A stretch of 64,000 nucleotides of DNA from Roseateles oligotrophus (lineage in GTDB: Bacteria > Pseudomonadota > Gammaproteobacteria > Burkholderiales > Burkholderiaceae_C). Shown piece after piece: positions 34,713 to 42,609 of the stretch. Below the pieces are notes generated by a model. That model saw only the letters and a list, made by a program, of their open reading frames with translations. It was not told where the DNA came from and ran no database searches. The first letter of the stretch is position 1, and the number at the start of each line of letters is the position of its first letter. The DNA lies in assembly GCF_025717515.1 (NCBI RefSeq), contig NZ_JAJIRN010000001.1, forward strand, positions 434,001 to 498,000, given 5' to 3'. Both the position numbers and the translations under genes were made by a program.

Positions 34713-35963
34713 TCAATGGCAGGCCGGTAGGGTCAGCTGATTGATCCAGTCGCGCACCACGGTGTTGCCCTCGGTATGGTTGACATGGCGGCCAATCACC
34801 GGCATCACGTCGCCGGTCGAGGTATGGCTCATGCGGTAGGCGAGCAAGGAAACGTCGGCCTGACCGGGCTCGATACCGTATTTATAGGCGCCGCCGGGCC
34901 CGCCGTAGGCCAAAGGCTTTTTGCACACACCCCATTGCGAGGTCGACGGGCTGCTGCTGCCGACGGTCGCAATGTCCAGCATCAGGCCGGTCTGGAAGGC
35001 CGCGCCACGGCTGCTGTGGCAATGCGCGCAGTTGACGTCCAGATAGGCCTTGGCGCGGGCTTCAATGGTTTGAGTTGTATCGCGCCAGTCGGCGTTGACG
35101 GGTGCAGTGGCAATGCCGCTGAAGCCCGACAGCAGCTTCAACTCGTCCCAGTAAACCAGCTGGTTCTTGGTCAGCGTGGCGCTGTAGGCATAGTTCTTGT
35201 TGAGGTTGCGCGGCTTGGGGCCGATCGGCAGGATGCCTTGGCCGCCGGCCGACTGGGTCGAGTGGCATTGCTGGCAACTCTGCGCATTCGGCACGCCGTA
35301 GACGAACTTCTCGTTCGCGCCCGACGCCCCCACCAACTCGAGCTTGACGTCGGCGCCGCCGATCTTCAGCTTGGCGTCCTTTTGATCGGCATCCCACACA
35401 TAGGGCAGGCCCGACCAAGTTCCGTTCGGTTGCAGCACCAGGATCCGCGTTTCGACCAGCAGGTTGTTGGCCAGATCAATCGAGTCGCCTTGCGCCGTTT
35501 GGTTCTGCCTGGCCACAGCGCTATAGGTCGCATCGGTGCCGGTGGCCTTCGGGTAGTAGAAGGTCTTGGTGATCGCCGAGCCGATCGGGAACTCGATGGA
35601 TCCGTCTGTTTTGTAAGTTATCTGCTTGCCGGCCGGCACATAGATGCTGCGCAGCTTGAACGCGTAGTCCGAAAACAAGGCCGTGTTCAAGTCATAAGGC
35701 AATACGCCCTTGTTCAGGCTCATCTTCTTGCCGTCGCTGAGCACCAAGTGCCAGTCCGAGAGTTTGTCGGGCGCGGTGCTCTGGTCGAATATTTTCACCT
35801 CGGGCGTGGCTGGCACTGTGGGGACGACCGGCGGCGGGGTCGGCTCCACGGCCGCGTTGTTATCGCTGCCGCCGCAGCTGGCCAGCAGGGTCAGCAGGCC
35901 AAGGCTTAGGCCGACGCTGGCGATACAGGCGAGCGGGTTTGATTTGATGTGCTTGATGTTCAT
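34713..35963 (-). CDS. Di-haem c-type lipoprotein (SO_2930 family)
   Basis: A 416-residue envelope lipoprotein with a lipobox LTLLASC (C30). A Pro/Val-rich linker is followed by a beta-rich domain (about 60-225: LPYDLNTALFSDYAFKLR, GSAITKTFYYP, ETRILVLQPNGTWSGLPYVW). Two haem sites follow: CQQCH (230-234) and CAHCH (312-316). The pattern of haem-site spacing and the FSDYAFK block matches the SO_2930-like family. That family is regularly found beside a parallel beta-helix protein, exactly as here. Neither partner has a known function. Electron transfer during oxidation of an envelope substrate is an inference. Confidence 0.83.
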   Translation of the reverse strand: MNIKHIKSNPLACIASVGLSLGLLTLLASCGGSDNNAAVEPTPPPVVPTVPATPEVKIFDQSTAPDKLSDWHLVLSDGKKMSLNKGVLPYDLNTALFSDYAFKLRSIYVPAGKQITYKTDGSIEFPIGSAITKTFYYPKATGTDATYSAVARQNQTAQGDSIDLANNLLVETRILVLQPNGTWSGLPYVWDADQKDAKLKIGGADVKLELVGASGANEKFVYGVPNAQSCQQCHSTQSAGGQGILPIGPKPRNLNKNYAYSATLTKNQLVYWDELKLLSGFSGIATAPVNADWRDTTQTIEARAKAYLDVNCAHCHSSRGAAFQTGLMLDIATVGSSSPSTSQWGVCKKPLAYGGPGGAYKYGIEPGQADVSLLAYRMSHTSTGDVMPVIGRHVNHTEGNTVVRDWINQLTLPACH

Positions 35964-36036
35964 GACTATGTTTCCTGTTTGGCGCTGCGCTGGCCGGTTT
36001 CCTGTGAGCGTTGGGCGTTTGTGGCCTTCTTCGAAC

Positions 36037-37449
36037 TCAAGGCAGGCCGGTCACTGCCGGCATGCTGATGCTGCAATTCATCCGCGCAGGGAAGGGAAAG
36101 TTCGGGCCGGCCGACAAGCCTTGCAGCAAGGCCATCAGGTCCAGGTCGAGGTTTTCGTAGGAAATCATGCCGGCCACGGTCAGCGTGTCAATGACGTTAG
36201 TCTTCGAGCAAATCTGATTGTTGCCCTTGTACATGCCGCCCTGGCCCTGGCTGCCGGTGCTGCCGGTGGCGGGGTCGACAATGCCGTCCCAGATCACCGC
36301 CGGCAAGCGCTGCGGCAAGCTATTGCTCTTCAGCGAAGCGAACATGCCGTCCACCACCGCCCCTAATCCGGTCGGGTCGGCGAAGGCGCCGGCGGGCGCG
36401 CTGCCGAAGTCGTCTATTCTGTTGTCGTGGGCGTAGAAGCCGCGCAGATAGGGGTCGTAGACCTTGGGGTCGAAGGCGATCTGGGTGGCCTGGAAGCTGA
36501 TTGCAAGAATCGCCGCCGTCTTGTGCTTGGTGATCGTGTTGCCGCTGACCTCGGAGTTTTGCGAAGCCAGCACCATCACGCCGGTGCCGGGCGGCACCGC
36601 GGTGACAAAGCCGGTGGCGTTGGCGGCCGTGGGCTGGTTGTTGTCGTGAACCTTGTTATTGCGCACGATGGTGCCGTCGTTGGTCGCAAAGCGGTAGGTG
36701 CCCGGCAAGGCGAACACCAGGATGCCGCCGGTGTTGTCGTGCACGTCGTTGTTTTCCACGATCGCATTGCGCGAGTTTTCGATCTCGATGCCGGCGACGT
36801 TGTAATAGACCTCGTTGCCGACCACGCGGATGTTTTTCGATTGCCCGACATAGACGCCGGCATCGCGCGTGCCGATCGCCTTGCTGTTGATGATCTGCAC
36901 GTTGTCGCAGGCCACCGGGTAGAGGCCGTAAGCCATGCGCGAGGTCTTGACCGGGTCGGTCATCCACTCGGCGCGCACCGTGTCCATCAACACATCGCTG
37001 GAGTCGGAGACCATGATGGCGTCGCCGACCGCGTCCTCGACGCCGAATTTGCGCAGGGTTACGCCCTTGACGAAGCGCGCCTCAAGCCCGTTGGTTTCGG
37101 CCGCGCCCTTGAAGGACAAAATCGTGTTGCTGGCCGGATCGCTGCCATTGCCGGCGCCCAGGATGGTGACCTTGTTGACGCTGAGTTTGAGGGTCCGGTT
37201 GAACAGGTATTTGCCGGCCGGCAGCGTGATGGTGTCTCCTTCCCTGGCCCTGAAGAAGATCGTGTTGAGGTCTTCGGAATTCATTTGCGCGGCAGTCACG
37301 ACGGTGCCCGGCACCGGGGTCGGCGCGGGTGCCGGGGCAGGCGCAGGTGCAGGGGCTGGTGCCGGGCTGGGAGTGGAGCTGCCTCCACCGCAGGCGGCGA
37401 GCCCCAAGGAAAACACGGTCGCAGCCCAAGTCGAGCGAGGGTTTTTCAT
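36037..37449 (-). CDS. Parallel beta-helix lipoprotein, partner of the SO_2930-type cytochrome
   Basis: A 470-residue protein starting MKNPRSTWAATVFSLGLAAC (lipobox C20), followed by an Ala-Pro dipeptide run that spaces the domain from the membrane. Residues 60-330 show right-handed beta-helix rungs: VTILGAGNGSD, DVLMDTVRAEWM, VQIINSKAIGTRDAGVYVG, IRVVGNEVYYNVAGIEIENS and IVENNDVHDNTGGILVF. Such helices are found in polysaccharide lyases and in carbohydrate- or lipid-binding proteins. No lyase catalytic set is obvious. The C-terminal part carries the cysteines NNQICSKTN and RMNCSIS. The ATG at 37449 is chosen, as the open frame to 37605 lacks a signal. Confidence 0.83.
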   Translation of the reverse strand: MKNPRSTWAATVFSLGLAACGGGSSTPSPAPAPAPAPAPAPAPTPVPGTVVTAAQMNSEDLNTIFFRAREGDTITLPAGKYLFNRTLKLSVNKVTILGAGNGSDPASNTILSFKGAAETNGLEARFVKGVTLRKFGVEDAVGDAIMVSDSSDVLMDTVRAEWMTDPVKTSRMAYGLYPVACDNVQIINSKAIGTRDAGVYVGQSKNIRVVGNEVYYNVAGIEIENSRNAIVENNDVHDNTGGILVFALPGTYRFATNDGTIVRNNKVHDNNQPTAANATGFVTAVPPGTGVMVLASQNSEVSGNTITKHKTAAILAISFQATQIAFDPKVYDPYLRGFYAHDNRIDDFGSAPAGAFADPTGLGAVVDGMFASLKSNSLPQRLPAVIWDGIVDPATGSTGSQGQGGMYKGNNQICSKTNVIDTLTVAGMISYENLDLDLMALLQGLSAGPNFPFPARMNCSISMPAVTGLP

Positions 37450-37643
37450 CAGATATTTCCTTCTTCGGTGCGTGCCGGGCAATTCACAATCGCCGACATC
37501 TGGATGCGAACAGCGGGTCGATTTAACGCTGTCCTTTTGGGTGTGGAACAGGCTGTGCCGATTATTGAGCCAGCGATATTTTTCTCTCTTGTCACAATCT
37601 GCCATTCGTCAGTCAAATGACGACAAACTAGGATAAACACCGA

Positions 37644-37683
37644 GACAAGGCCGGCGCCCCCAAAAGCCGGCGCCGGCCTTGTC
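37644..37683. promoter_or_regulatory. Perfect 15-bp inverted repeat just before the AraC-type regulator gene
   Basis: GACAAGGCCGGCGCC (37644-37658) is exactly complementary to the arm at 37669-37683, around a 10-base loop. The element ends 15 bases before the regulator ATG (37699) and one base before an in-frame TTG (37684). No T-run follows, so it looks more like an operator, a translation-blocking hairpin or a REP-like element than a terminator. A smaller dyad, CGTCA/TGACG, lies at 37607-37622. Confidence 0.65.
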
Positions 37684-37698
37684 TTGAAGCCAATAAAG

Positions 37699-38727
37699 AT
37701 GAACCAACGCACGCCCACCGCGCCCTCTCGTTACGCCTTGCAAATGCTGACTCTGTTGGAGTCCTGGGGGATAGGCCGCGAATCCGTGCTGGAGCGCGCC
37801 GGGCTGGATCAGGCCGAGTTCAACCGCAAGCAACGCAATTTGCGCATCACCTTGGCCGAAGCCGAGCGGATCTATGTGGCGGCCGCTGAGCTCAGTCAGC
37901 GCAAGGATCTGGCATTTGAATTTGGCCTGCGCCTGACCCCAACTTCGCATGGTTTGCTTGGCTACGGCTTGATAGGCAGCCCCGATATCCACGCGGTCTG
38001 GAGTTTGGCCATTCGCCAGCAATTCCATCTGACGGCGGCGTTCAGCATGGCCTACCGGCGCAGCGAAAATATGGGGCGCGCCGAGTTCGCGCCGGTCGGG
38101 TCAATGAGCCAGGACAGAGTCTGGTTCTATCAGGAAGTGCTGGCCGTGGCGACGCACACCACCATGAGGTTATTGCTCGGCGAGCGTATGCGCCCCTATG
38201 ACGTCCGCCTAGCGATGCGGGTGCCGGAGCACATCGAGCGCTATCTCGCCTTGAGCCCCACGCGATTTCATTTTTCCCCGGACGCGCCGCCGGGTGTCAT
38301 CGTCAGCATGGACGCGGCCTTGCTGGCTTTGCCCCTGCCCATGCCCTCGCCGGACATCGTCGCCGGCGTGGAAAAGCAGTTGAACAAGCAATTGCCCAGC
38401 GCCGAAACCGAGCCCTCATGGGTCAAGGTGGTGTGCAAAATCATCAATCAGGCCGAGCAGTGGCCGGTCACTTTGAAGGGCCTGGCGGCTCAATTGGACG
38501 TGTCTGAGCGCACCGTTGACCGGCGTCTCAAGCAGGAGGGCGTGTTGTTCAGCGAGCTGCACGACGGCCTGTGGCTGGACCGGGCCTGCACGCTCTTGAG
38601 CAATAACCGGATGACGGTGGCCGAAGTTGCCGAGCGCCTGGGCTATCAGGACGCGGCCAATTTCAGCCGCGCGTTCCGGCGTCGCACGCAGAAGTCGCCG
38701 AGCGAGTACCGGACTCAGCATATGTAG
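37699..38727 (+). CDS. AraC-family regulator with Arabinose_bd/OruR-type sensor domain
   Basis: A 342-residue transcription factor. The N-terminal part (about 15-200) resembles the DUF/Arabinose_bd domain of OruR and related AraC regulators (LRITLAEAERIYVAAAEL, TSHGLLGYGLIGSPDIHAV-like). The C-terminal double helix-turn-helix is VTLKGLAAQLDVSERTVDRRLKQEG with NRMTVAEVAERLGYQDAANFSRAFRRRT. The ATG at 37699 is preferred; TTG at 37684 is possible. It diverges from the beta-helix/cytochrome/FadL/PhoD genes and precedes the desaturase-like gene. It is the likely local regulator of both sides, perhaps sensing a lipid or hydrophobic metabolite. Confidence 0.9.
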   Translation: MNQRTPTAPSRYALQMLTLLESWGIGRESVLERAGLDQAEFNRKQRNLRITLAEAERIYVAAAELSQRKDLAFEFGLRLTPTSHGLLGYGLIGSPDIHAVWSLAIRQQFHLTAAFSMAYRRSENMGRAEFAPVGSMSQDRVWFYQEVLAVATHTTMRLLLGERMRPYDVRLAMRVPEHIERYLALSPTRFHFSPDAPPGVIVSMDAALLALPLPMPSPDIVAGVEKQLNKQLPSAETEPSWVKVVCKIINQAEQWPVTLKGLAAQLDVSERTVDRRLKQEGVLFSELHDGLWLDRACTLLSNNRMTVAEVAERLGYQDAANFSRAFRRRTQKSPSEYRTQHM

Positions 38728-38831
38728 AGAAGCGCTGCAGGCCGGCAAACTTGGCTCCGAAACTCAGGCCAGGTGGTGCAAAACATTGGATCATTGCCGC
38801 GGTCGCCGTAGATCAAAGGACGCCTCAAAAA

Positions 38832-39713
38832 ATGGACACCGCACTCGACCTTTTCCGTCAGCATCTTGATCCGCGCGACCTGACCCTGTTGTTGCTATCG
38901 CCGCTGTTCATGCTTTGCATTGCCATCGAGAGTTGGCGTTTTCGCAAACAGCCCGGCATCTACTCCTGGCGCGACACCTTCATGAGCATGAACAGTGGTG
39001 GCAGCTATTTGTTTGTCGATTTGGTTCTGGTGATCGTGCTGGTGATCCCGGCGATGCAGTGGGTTTATCAATACCGCCTCTGGACCATAGAGATCACGCC
39101 GTGGACCTTTTTTGCGCTCTTCATGGGTGTGGAACTGCTGTACTACGGCTTTCACCGCGCCAGCCACCGCATCCGCTGGTTCTGGTGCGCGCATGTTGTG
39201 CATCACGGCTCCGAGCATATGAACTTCACCACCGCGCTGCGGCAGAGCTGGTTCTATGCGATCGCCGGCAATTGGTTGTTCTACACGCCTATGGTCTGGC
39301 TGGGTTTCGAGCCGCATTGGGTCTTGTTCGCGCTGTCCTTGAATCTGGGCTATCAGTTCTTTGTGCACACGCAATGGATAGGCAAGCTGCCGGCCTGGTT
39401 CGAATGGCTGTTCAACACGCCCTCGCACCACCGCGCGCATCATGGCCGCAACCCCGTTTACATAGACCGCAACTTCGGCGGCACGCTGATCATTTTCGAC
39501 CGCCTGTTCGGCAGCTTTGTGCCGGAGCAGGAGGCGGTCGACTACGGCCTGGAGCACCCGGTGCCGACCAACAATTTGATCTGGCTGAATGTGCATGAAT
39601 GGGCGGCGATGCTGAAGGACATGCGGCGGGAGCTGCGCGAGAAGGGGTCCTGGTGGCTGGCCTTCAAGCATCTGTGGGCGCCGCCGGAGTGGGAGCGGGG
39701 GGATGTGGGGTAG
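38832..39713 (+). CDS. Sterol desaturase / fatty acid hydroxylase family enzyme
   Basis: A 293-residue integral membrane di-iron enzyme. Its histidine clusters are HRASH and WCAHVVHH near 120-135, a middle HTQW, and NTPSHHRAHHGRN near 205-215. This is the arrangement of the fatty acid hydroxylase superfamily. Four or five hydrophobic helices surround them. The substrate could be a fatty acyl, alkylglycerol, carotenoid or sterol-like lipid. The ATG at 38832 follows a run of A; the open extension to 38751 is not needed. It lies 104 bases after the AraC-type gene, on the same strand. Confidence 0.85.
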   Translation: MDTALDLFRQHLDPRDLTLLLLSPLFMLCIAIESWRFRKQPGIYSWRDTFMSMNSGGSYLFVDLVLVIVLVIPAMQWVYQYRLWTIEITPWTFFALFMGVELLYYGFHRASHRIRWFWCAHVVHHGSEHMNFTTALRQSWFYAIAGNWLFYTPMVWLGFEPHWVLFALSLNLGYQFFVHTQWIGKLPAWFEWLFNTPSHHRAHHGRNPVYIDRNFGGTLIIFDRLFGSFVPEQEAVDYGLEHPVPTNNLIWLNVHEWAAMLKDMRRELREKGSWWLAFKHLWAPPEWERGDVG

Positions 39714-40087
39714 CGGATTGATTTGTGGGCTGACAGTGAAGCCCATGCCGCTTGCCGCTGCGCACGCGCCTCGGTCTCTTTATGCTACTCAGCAACTTCA
39801 AAAGGGAGTGGAGGGCTGTTAAGTCCATCAGTCAGCCTGCCCAACAGGCCTGATCATCGGCCGAATTTGGAAGCCATGGTTGCGTCCATGCCGGGCATTC
39901 AGTCCGCCGTGCATCCTTGCAACTCTCCGTACCAAATCGACACATCAAGCCACCCAAATACTGTCGAGTAAGCGGCCCGGCATCATAATGACTACAGCTA
40001 TTTGGATGTCTCCACCCCCATGCATCGTGGCCGGCGCTTGCAGCGATTGGGGCAACAGGTGTTGTCGAAATTTCTGAGGATCTCTTG
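39714..40087. other. Intergenic region without recognised genes
   Basis: A 374-base gap between the desaturase-like gene and the PAS kinase gene. Short open frames occur on both strands but none has a start context or protein pattern that I recognise. The only clear signal is GAGGA at 40076-40080, the ribosome site of the kinase gene. The kinase promoter should lie here, but I cannot pick a convincing -35/-10 pair. Confidence 0.6.
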
Positions 40088-42028
40088 ATGAGCACTCAAG
40101 ACGGAAGGCCGGCAACGGTTAGCCAGCAGCCCAATGATTTCAAACCTGCCTTGCCGGTCGATCCCGCCGGCAGTTCCGTGATGGGCGAACAGGCTGTGGC
40201 TGGCGCGGCTGCCGAGTTGAGTGTCGAAACCATCATTCAAGTCATAGCCGCCAGCCAGCCGGGAATGGCCGGCTACTGGGACGAGCATCTTCGGTGCCGA
40301 TTTGCCAATCCTGCATACCAGGCATGGTTTGGAAAGACCCAAGATGAAATGCGCGGAAGGACGATTCAAAACCTTCAAGGCGATGAATTGTTCAAGAAGA
40401 ATGAGCCGCATATACGCTTGGCTCTTGAGGGCATAGAACAATCGTTTGAACGAAAACTGATCAAGCCCAATGGAGCGGTTGCTTGGCTCTGGGTCCGGTA
40501 CTTTCCTCACCGGATGAATGACAAGGTAATTGGATTTGTCGCGCTGGTGTTGGACATCACCGAACGTAAGCTGACGGAGCATGCGTTGCAGGCAAGCGAA
40601 ACCCGCTTGCTTGACGCGAAGGCTGTTGCAAACATCGGCAGTTGGGAAACTGACCTGACCAGTCTGGACGTGATTTGGTCGGCGCAGACCTACAAGATTT
40701 TTGATCTTGACGCCAAGACATTTCAGGCCTCGCATCCGGCATTTTTAGAGTTCGTTCATCCGCATGACCGGGCAGCGGTAGATGCTGCTTTCCTCAAATC
40801 ACTCGGACACAAGGGCGCTAACTCAATCGAACATCGGATTGTGAGCGCCACCGGCGTCACCAAATACGTGCAAGAGCGTTGGCGCATCGAGTGCGACCCT
40901 CAGGGACTGCCGGTGCGAGCCCTCGGCACCTGTCAGGATGTTACCGAAACGAAGTCAGCGGATGAGGCGAAAAGACAAATTGCCGACCGCTTGGCGCTGG
41001 CTACGCGGGCCAGCGGAGTAGGTATTTGGGACTACGACATTGTCGGCAACAAAATTGTCTGGGATGACGCCATGTATGCGCTTTACGGCATCGCGCCAAC
41101 TCAGTTTGCCAACTTTTACGAAGCGTGGCACAGCAGCGTTCATCCGGAGGATCAAGCCCGCAGCGATGAAGAAGTCCAGCGCGCCATACGGGGGGAAGGG
41201 GAGTTTGACACCGAGTTCCGCATCCGGCGTCCCGACGGAACTGTCAGAAACATCCGCGCCGTCGCGATGGTTCAACGCGATGCCGATGGCCTGGCGCTGC
41301 GTATGGTGGGAAGCAACTGGGACATCACCGAGCAAAAGCACAATGAAGTAGCGCTGCAAGCGTCGCTCCGTGAGAAGGAAGCCCTGTTGAAGGAGGTTCA
41401 CCACCGCGTCAAAAACAACCTGCAGGTCATCACCAGCTTGCTGCGCCTGGAGGCTGGACGCAGCGCAGTTGCCGATACCAAGGAGGTGCTCGGATCCATG
41501 CGAGGTCGTATCCGCACCATGGCGCAGTTGCATGAGACCCTGTACCGCTCGGGCACCTTTGCATCGGTGGATTTGGGGGTTTATCTGGGCCAAGTGGCCA
41601 CCCAGGCGTTCAAGAGCCAAGAGTTGCACGGCGACTTGGTGCGGCTTGCTTTGAACCTGGGTTCGGTCAATGTTGGCATGGATCAGGCCACGGCGGCGGG
41701 ACTGCTGCTTAATGAGTTGATCTCCAATTGCCTGAAGCATGGCTTTCCTGAGGGCCGTGCAGGTGAGGTGCGCGTGGAGTTGCAGCCTGCCCATGAGCAG
41801 GGCAAGCCCTCTGATGACCGCTGGTGCTTGTGCGTGAGAGACAGCGGCGTGGGTCTGGCCGCTGATTTTGAGGAGAAGCGAAAAACCTCGCTCGGCCTGC
41901 AACTGGTCCACGACCTGAGCGATCAGTTCGGAGGCATCTTGGTCATAGACTCGGTAGCCGGTCAGGGCGTTCGGTTCAATGTCGTTTTTACCGTGCAAGC
42001 GCCCGCAGCATTGGTGATGCCGCCATGA
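40088..42028 (+). CDS. Multi-PAS sensor histidine kinase, HisKA_2/HWE-like type
   Basis: A 646-residue kinase with no membrane segments. Three PAS regions fall at about 50-160 (MAGYWDEHLRCRFANPAYQAWF, VLDITERKL), 170-290 (GSWETDLTSLDVIWSAQTYKIF) and 300-420 (GVGIWDYDIVGNKIVWDDAMYALY, NWDITEQK). A HisKA_2 block follows, LLKEVHHRVKNNLQVITSLLRLE, with the phospho-acceptor histidine near 438. The ATPase domain shows LLLNELISNCLKHGFPEG and DSGVGLAADFE, with a compact end. Such soluble kinases usually sense light, redox or small ligands via PAS; no cofactor residue is certain here. The start is ATG at 40088 with GAGGA upstream. It overlaps its receiver gene by four bases. Confidence 0.92.
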   Translation: MSTQDGRPATVSQQPNDFKPALPVDPAGSSVMGEQAVAGAAAELSVETIIQVIAASQPGMAGYWDEHLRCRFANPAYQAWFGKTQDEMRGRTIQNLQGDELFKKNEPHIRLALEGIEQSFERKLIKPNGAVAWLWVRYFPHRMNDKVIGFVALVLDITERKLTEHALQASETRLLDAKAVANIGSWETDLTSLDVIWSAQTYKIFDLDAKTFQASHPAFLEFVHPHDRAAVDAAFLKSLGHKGANSIEHRIVSATGVTKYVQERWRIECDPQGLPVRALGTCQDVTETKSADEAKRQIADRLALATRASGVGIWDYDIVGNKIVWDDAMYALYGIAPTQFANFYEAWHSSVHPEDQARSDEEVQRAIRGEGEFDTEFRIRRPDGTVRNIRAVAMVQRDADGLALRMVGSNWDITEQKHNEVALQASLREKEALLKEVHHRVKNNLQVITSLLRLEAGRSAVADTKEVLGSMRGRIRTMAQLHETLYRSGTFASVDLGVYLGQVATQAFKSQELHGDLVRLALNLGSVNVGMDQATAAGLLLNELISNCLKHGFPEGRAGEVRVELQPAHEQGKPSDDRWCLCVRDSGVGLAADFEEKRKTSLGLQLVHDLSDQFGGILVIDSVAGQGVRFNVVFTVQAPAALVMPP

Positions 42029-42396
42029 TCAAGCGCCGAATTCTGGTGGTTGAAGACGAACGCCTTATCGCGCGGGACATTGCCATGCAACTGTGCGATT
42101 TGGGTTACGAGCCGCTTGGCCCGGCGCATACCGGCGAGCAAGCCATCAAGATGGCGGGGCAATTGCGGCCCGATTTGGTGCTGATGGATGTGCATCTGGC
42201 CAGCGCCATAGACGGTATTGAAGCGGCCCAGGTCATTCGCGCCCAATTTGATGTGGCCTCTGTATTTCTGAGTGCCTTTTCTGGCGATGCCAATAGTGCC
42301 AGGGCCGAACTCGCAAAGCCCGCAGGCTACCTGGCAAAGCCATTCGAGGACTATGAACTGCGGGAGACTATTGAGGCGGCGTTCAAAGGCGGCTGA
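42025..42396 (+). CDS. Stand-alone receiver-domain response regulator
   Basis: A 123-residue CheY-like protein with no output domain. Its acidic pair is in VVEDE (8-12), the phospho-acceptor is D55 in LVLMDVHL, the conserved switch Thr/Ser is in FLSAF, and the lysine is in YLAKPF. The VHLASAIDGIEAA pattern is that of receivers paired with HisKA_2 kinases. It is coupled to the kinase by an ATGA overlap. The output partner is not in the window. Roles in stress signalling, phosphorelay or partner switching are possible. Confidence 0.92.
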   Translation: MIKRRILVVEDERLIARDIAMQLCDLGYEPLGPAHTGEQAIKMAGQLRPDLVLMDVHLASAIDGIEAAQVIRAQFDVASVFLSAFSGDANSARAELAKPAGYLAKPFEDYELRETIEAAFKGG

Positions 42397-42609
42397 CATC
42401 CCGGTGTGCTGTTGCTGCGGTGCTCACGCCACCATGCAACCCCGCCAAACCATTGAACTCAGACCGGCTCAGCCGGATCATTTACCTCGGAGTTGCCGCC
42501 CGTTTGACACGGCAAGCCGGGTCGATCTGATCTTGAAATAACGCCTGTCTTTAGAATCCAGCCTCCTGCCCCTGCATGGCGCCCTCGAAGCGGCGCCGGA
42601 AGCCCACGA

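Noticed and set aside
37320-37380. GC-rich short-period repeats in DNA
   Set aside because: They encode the Ala-Pro linker of the beta-helix lipoprotein and need no separate explanation.
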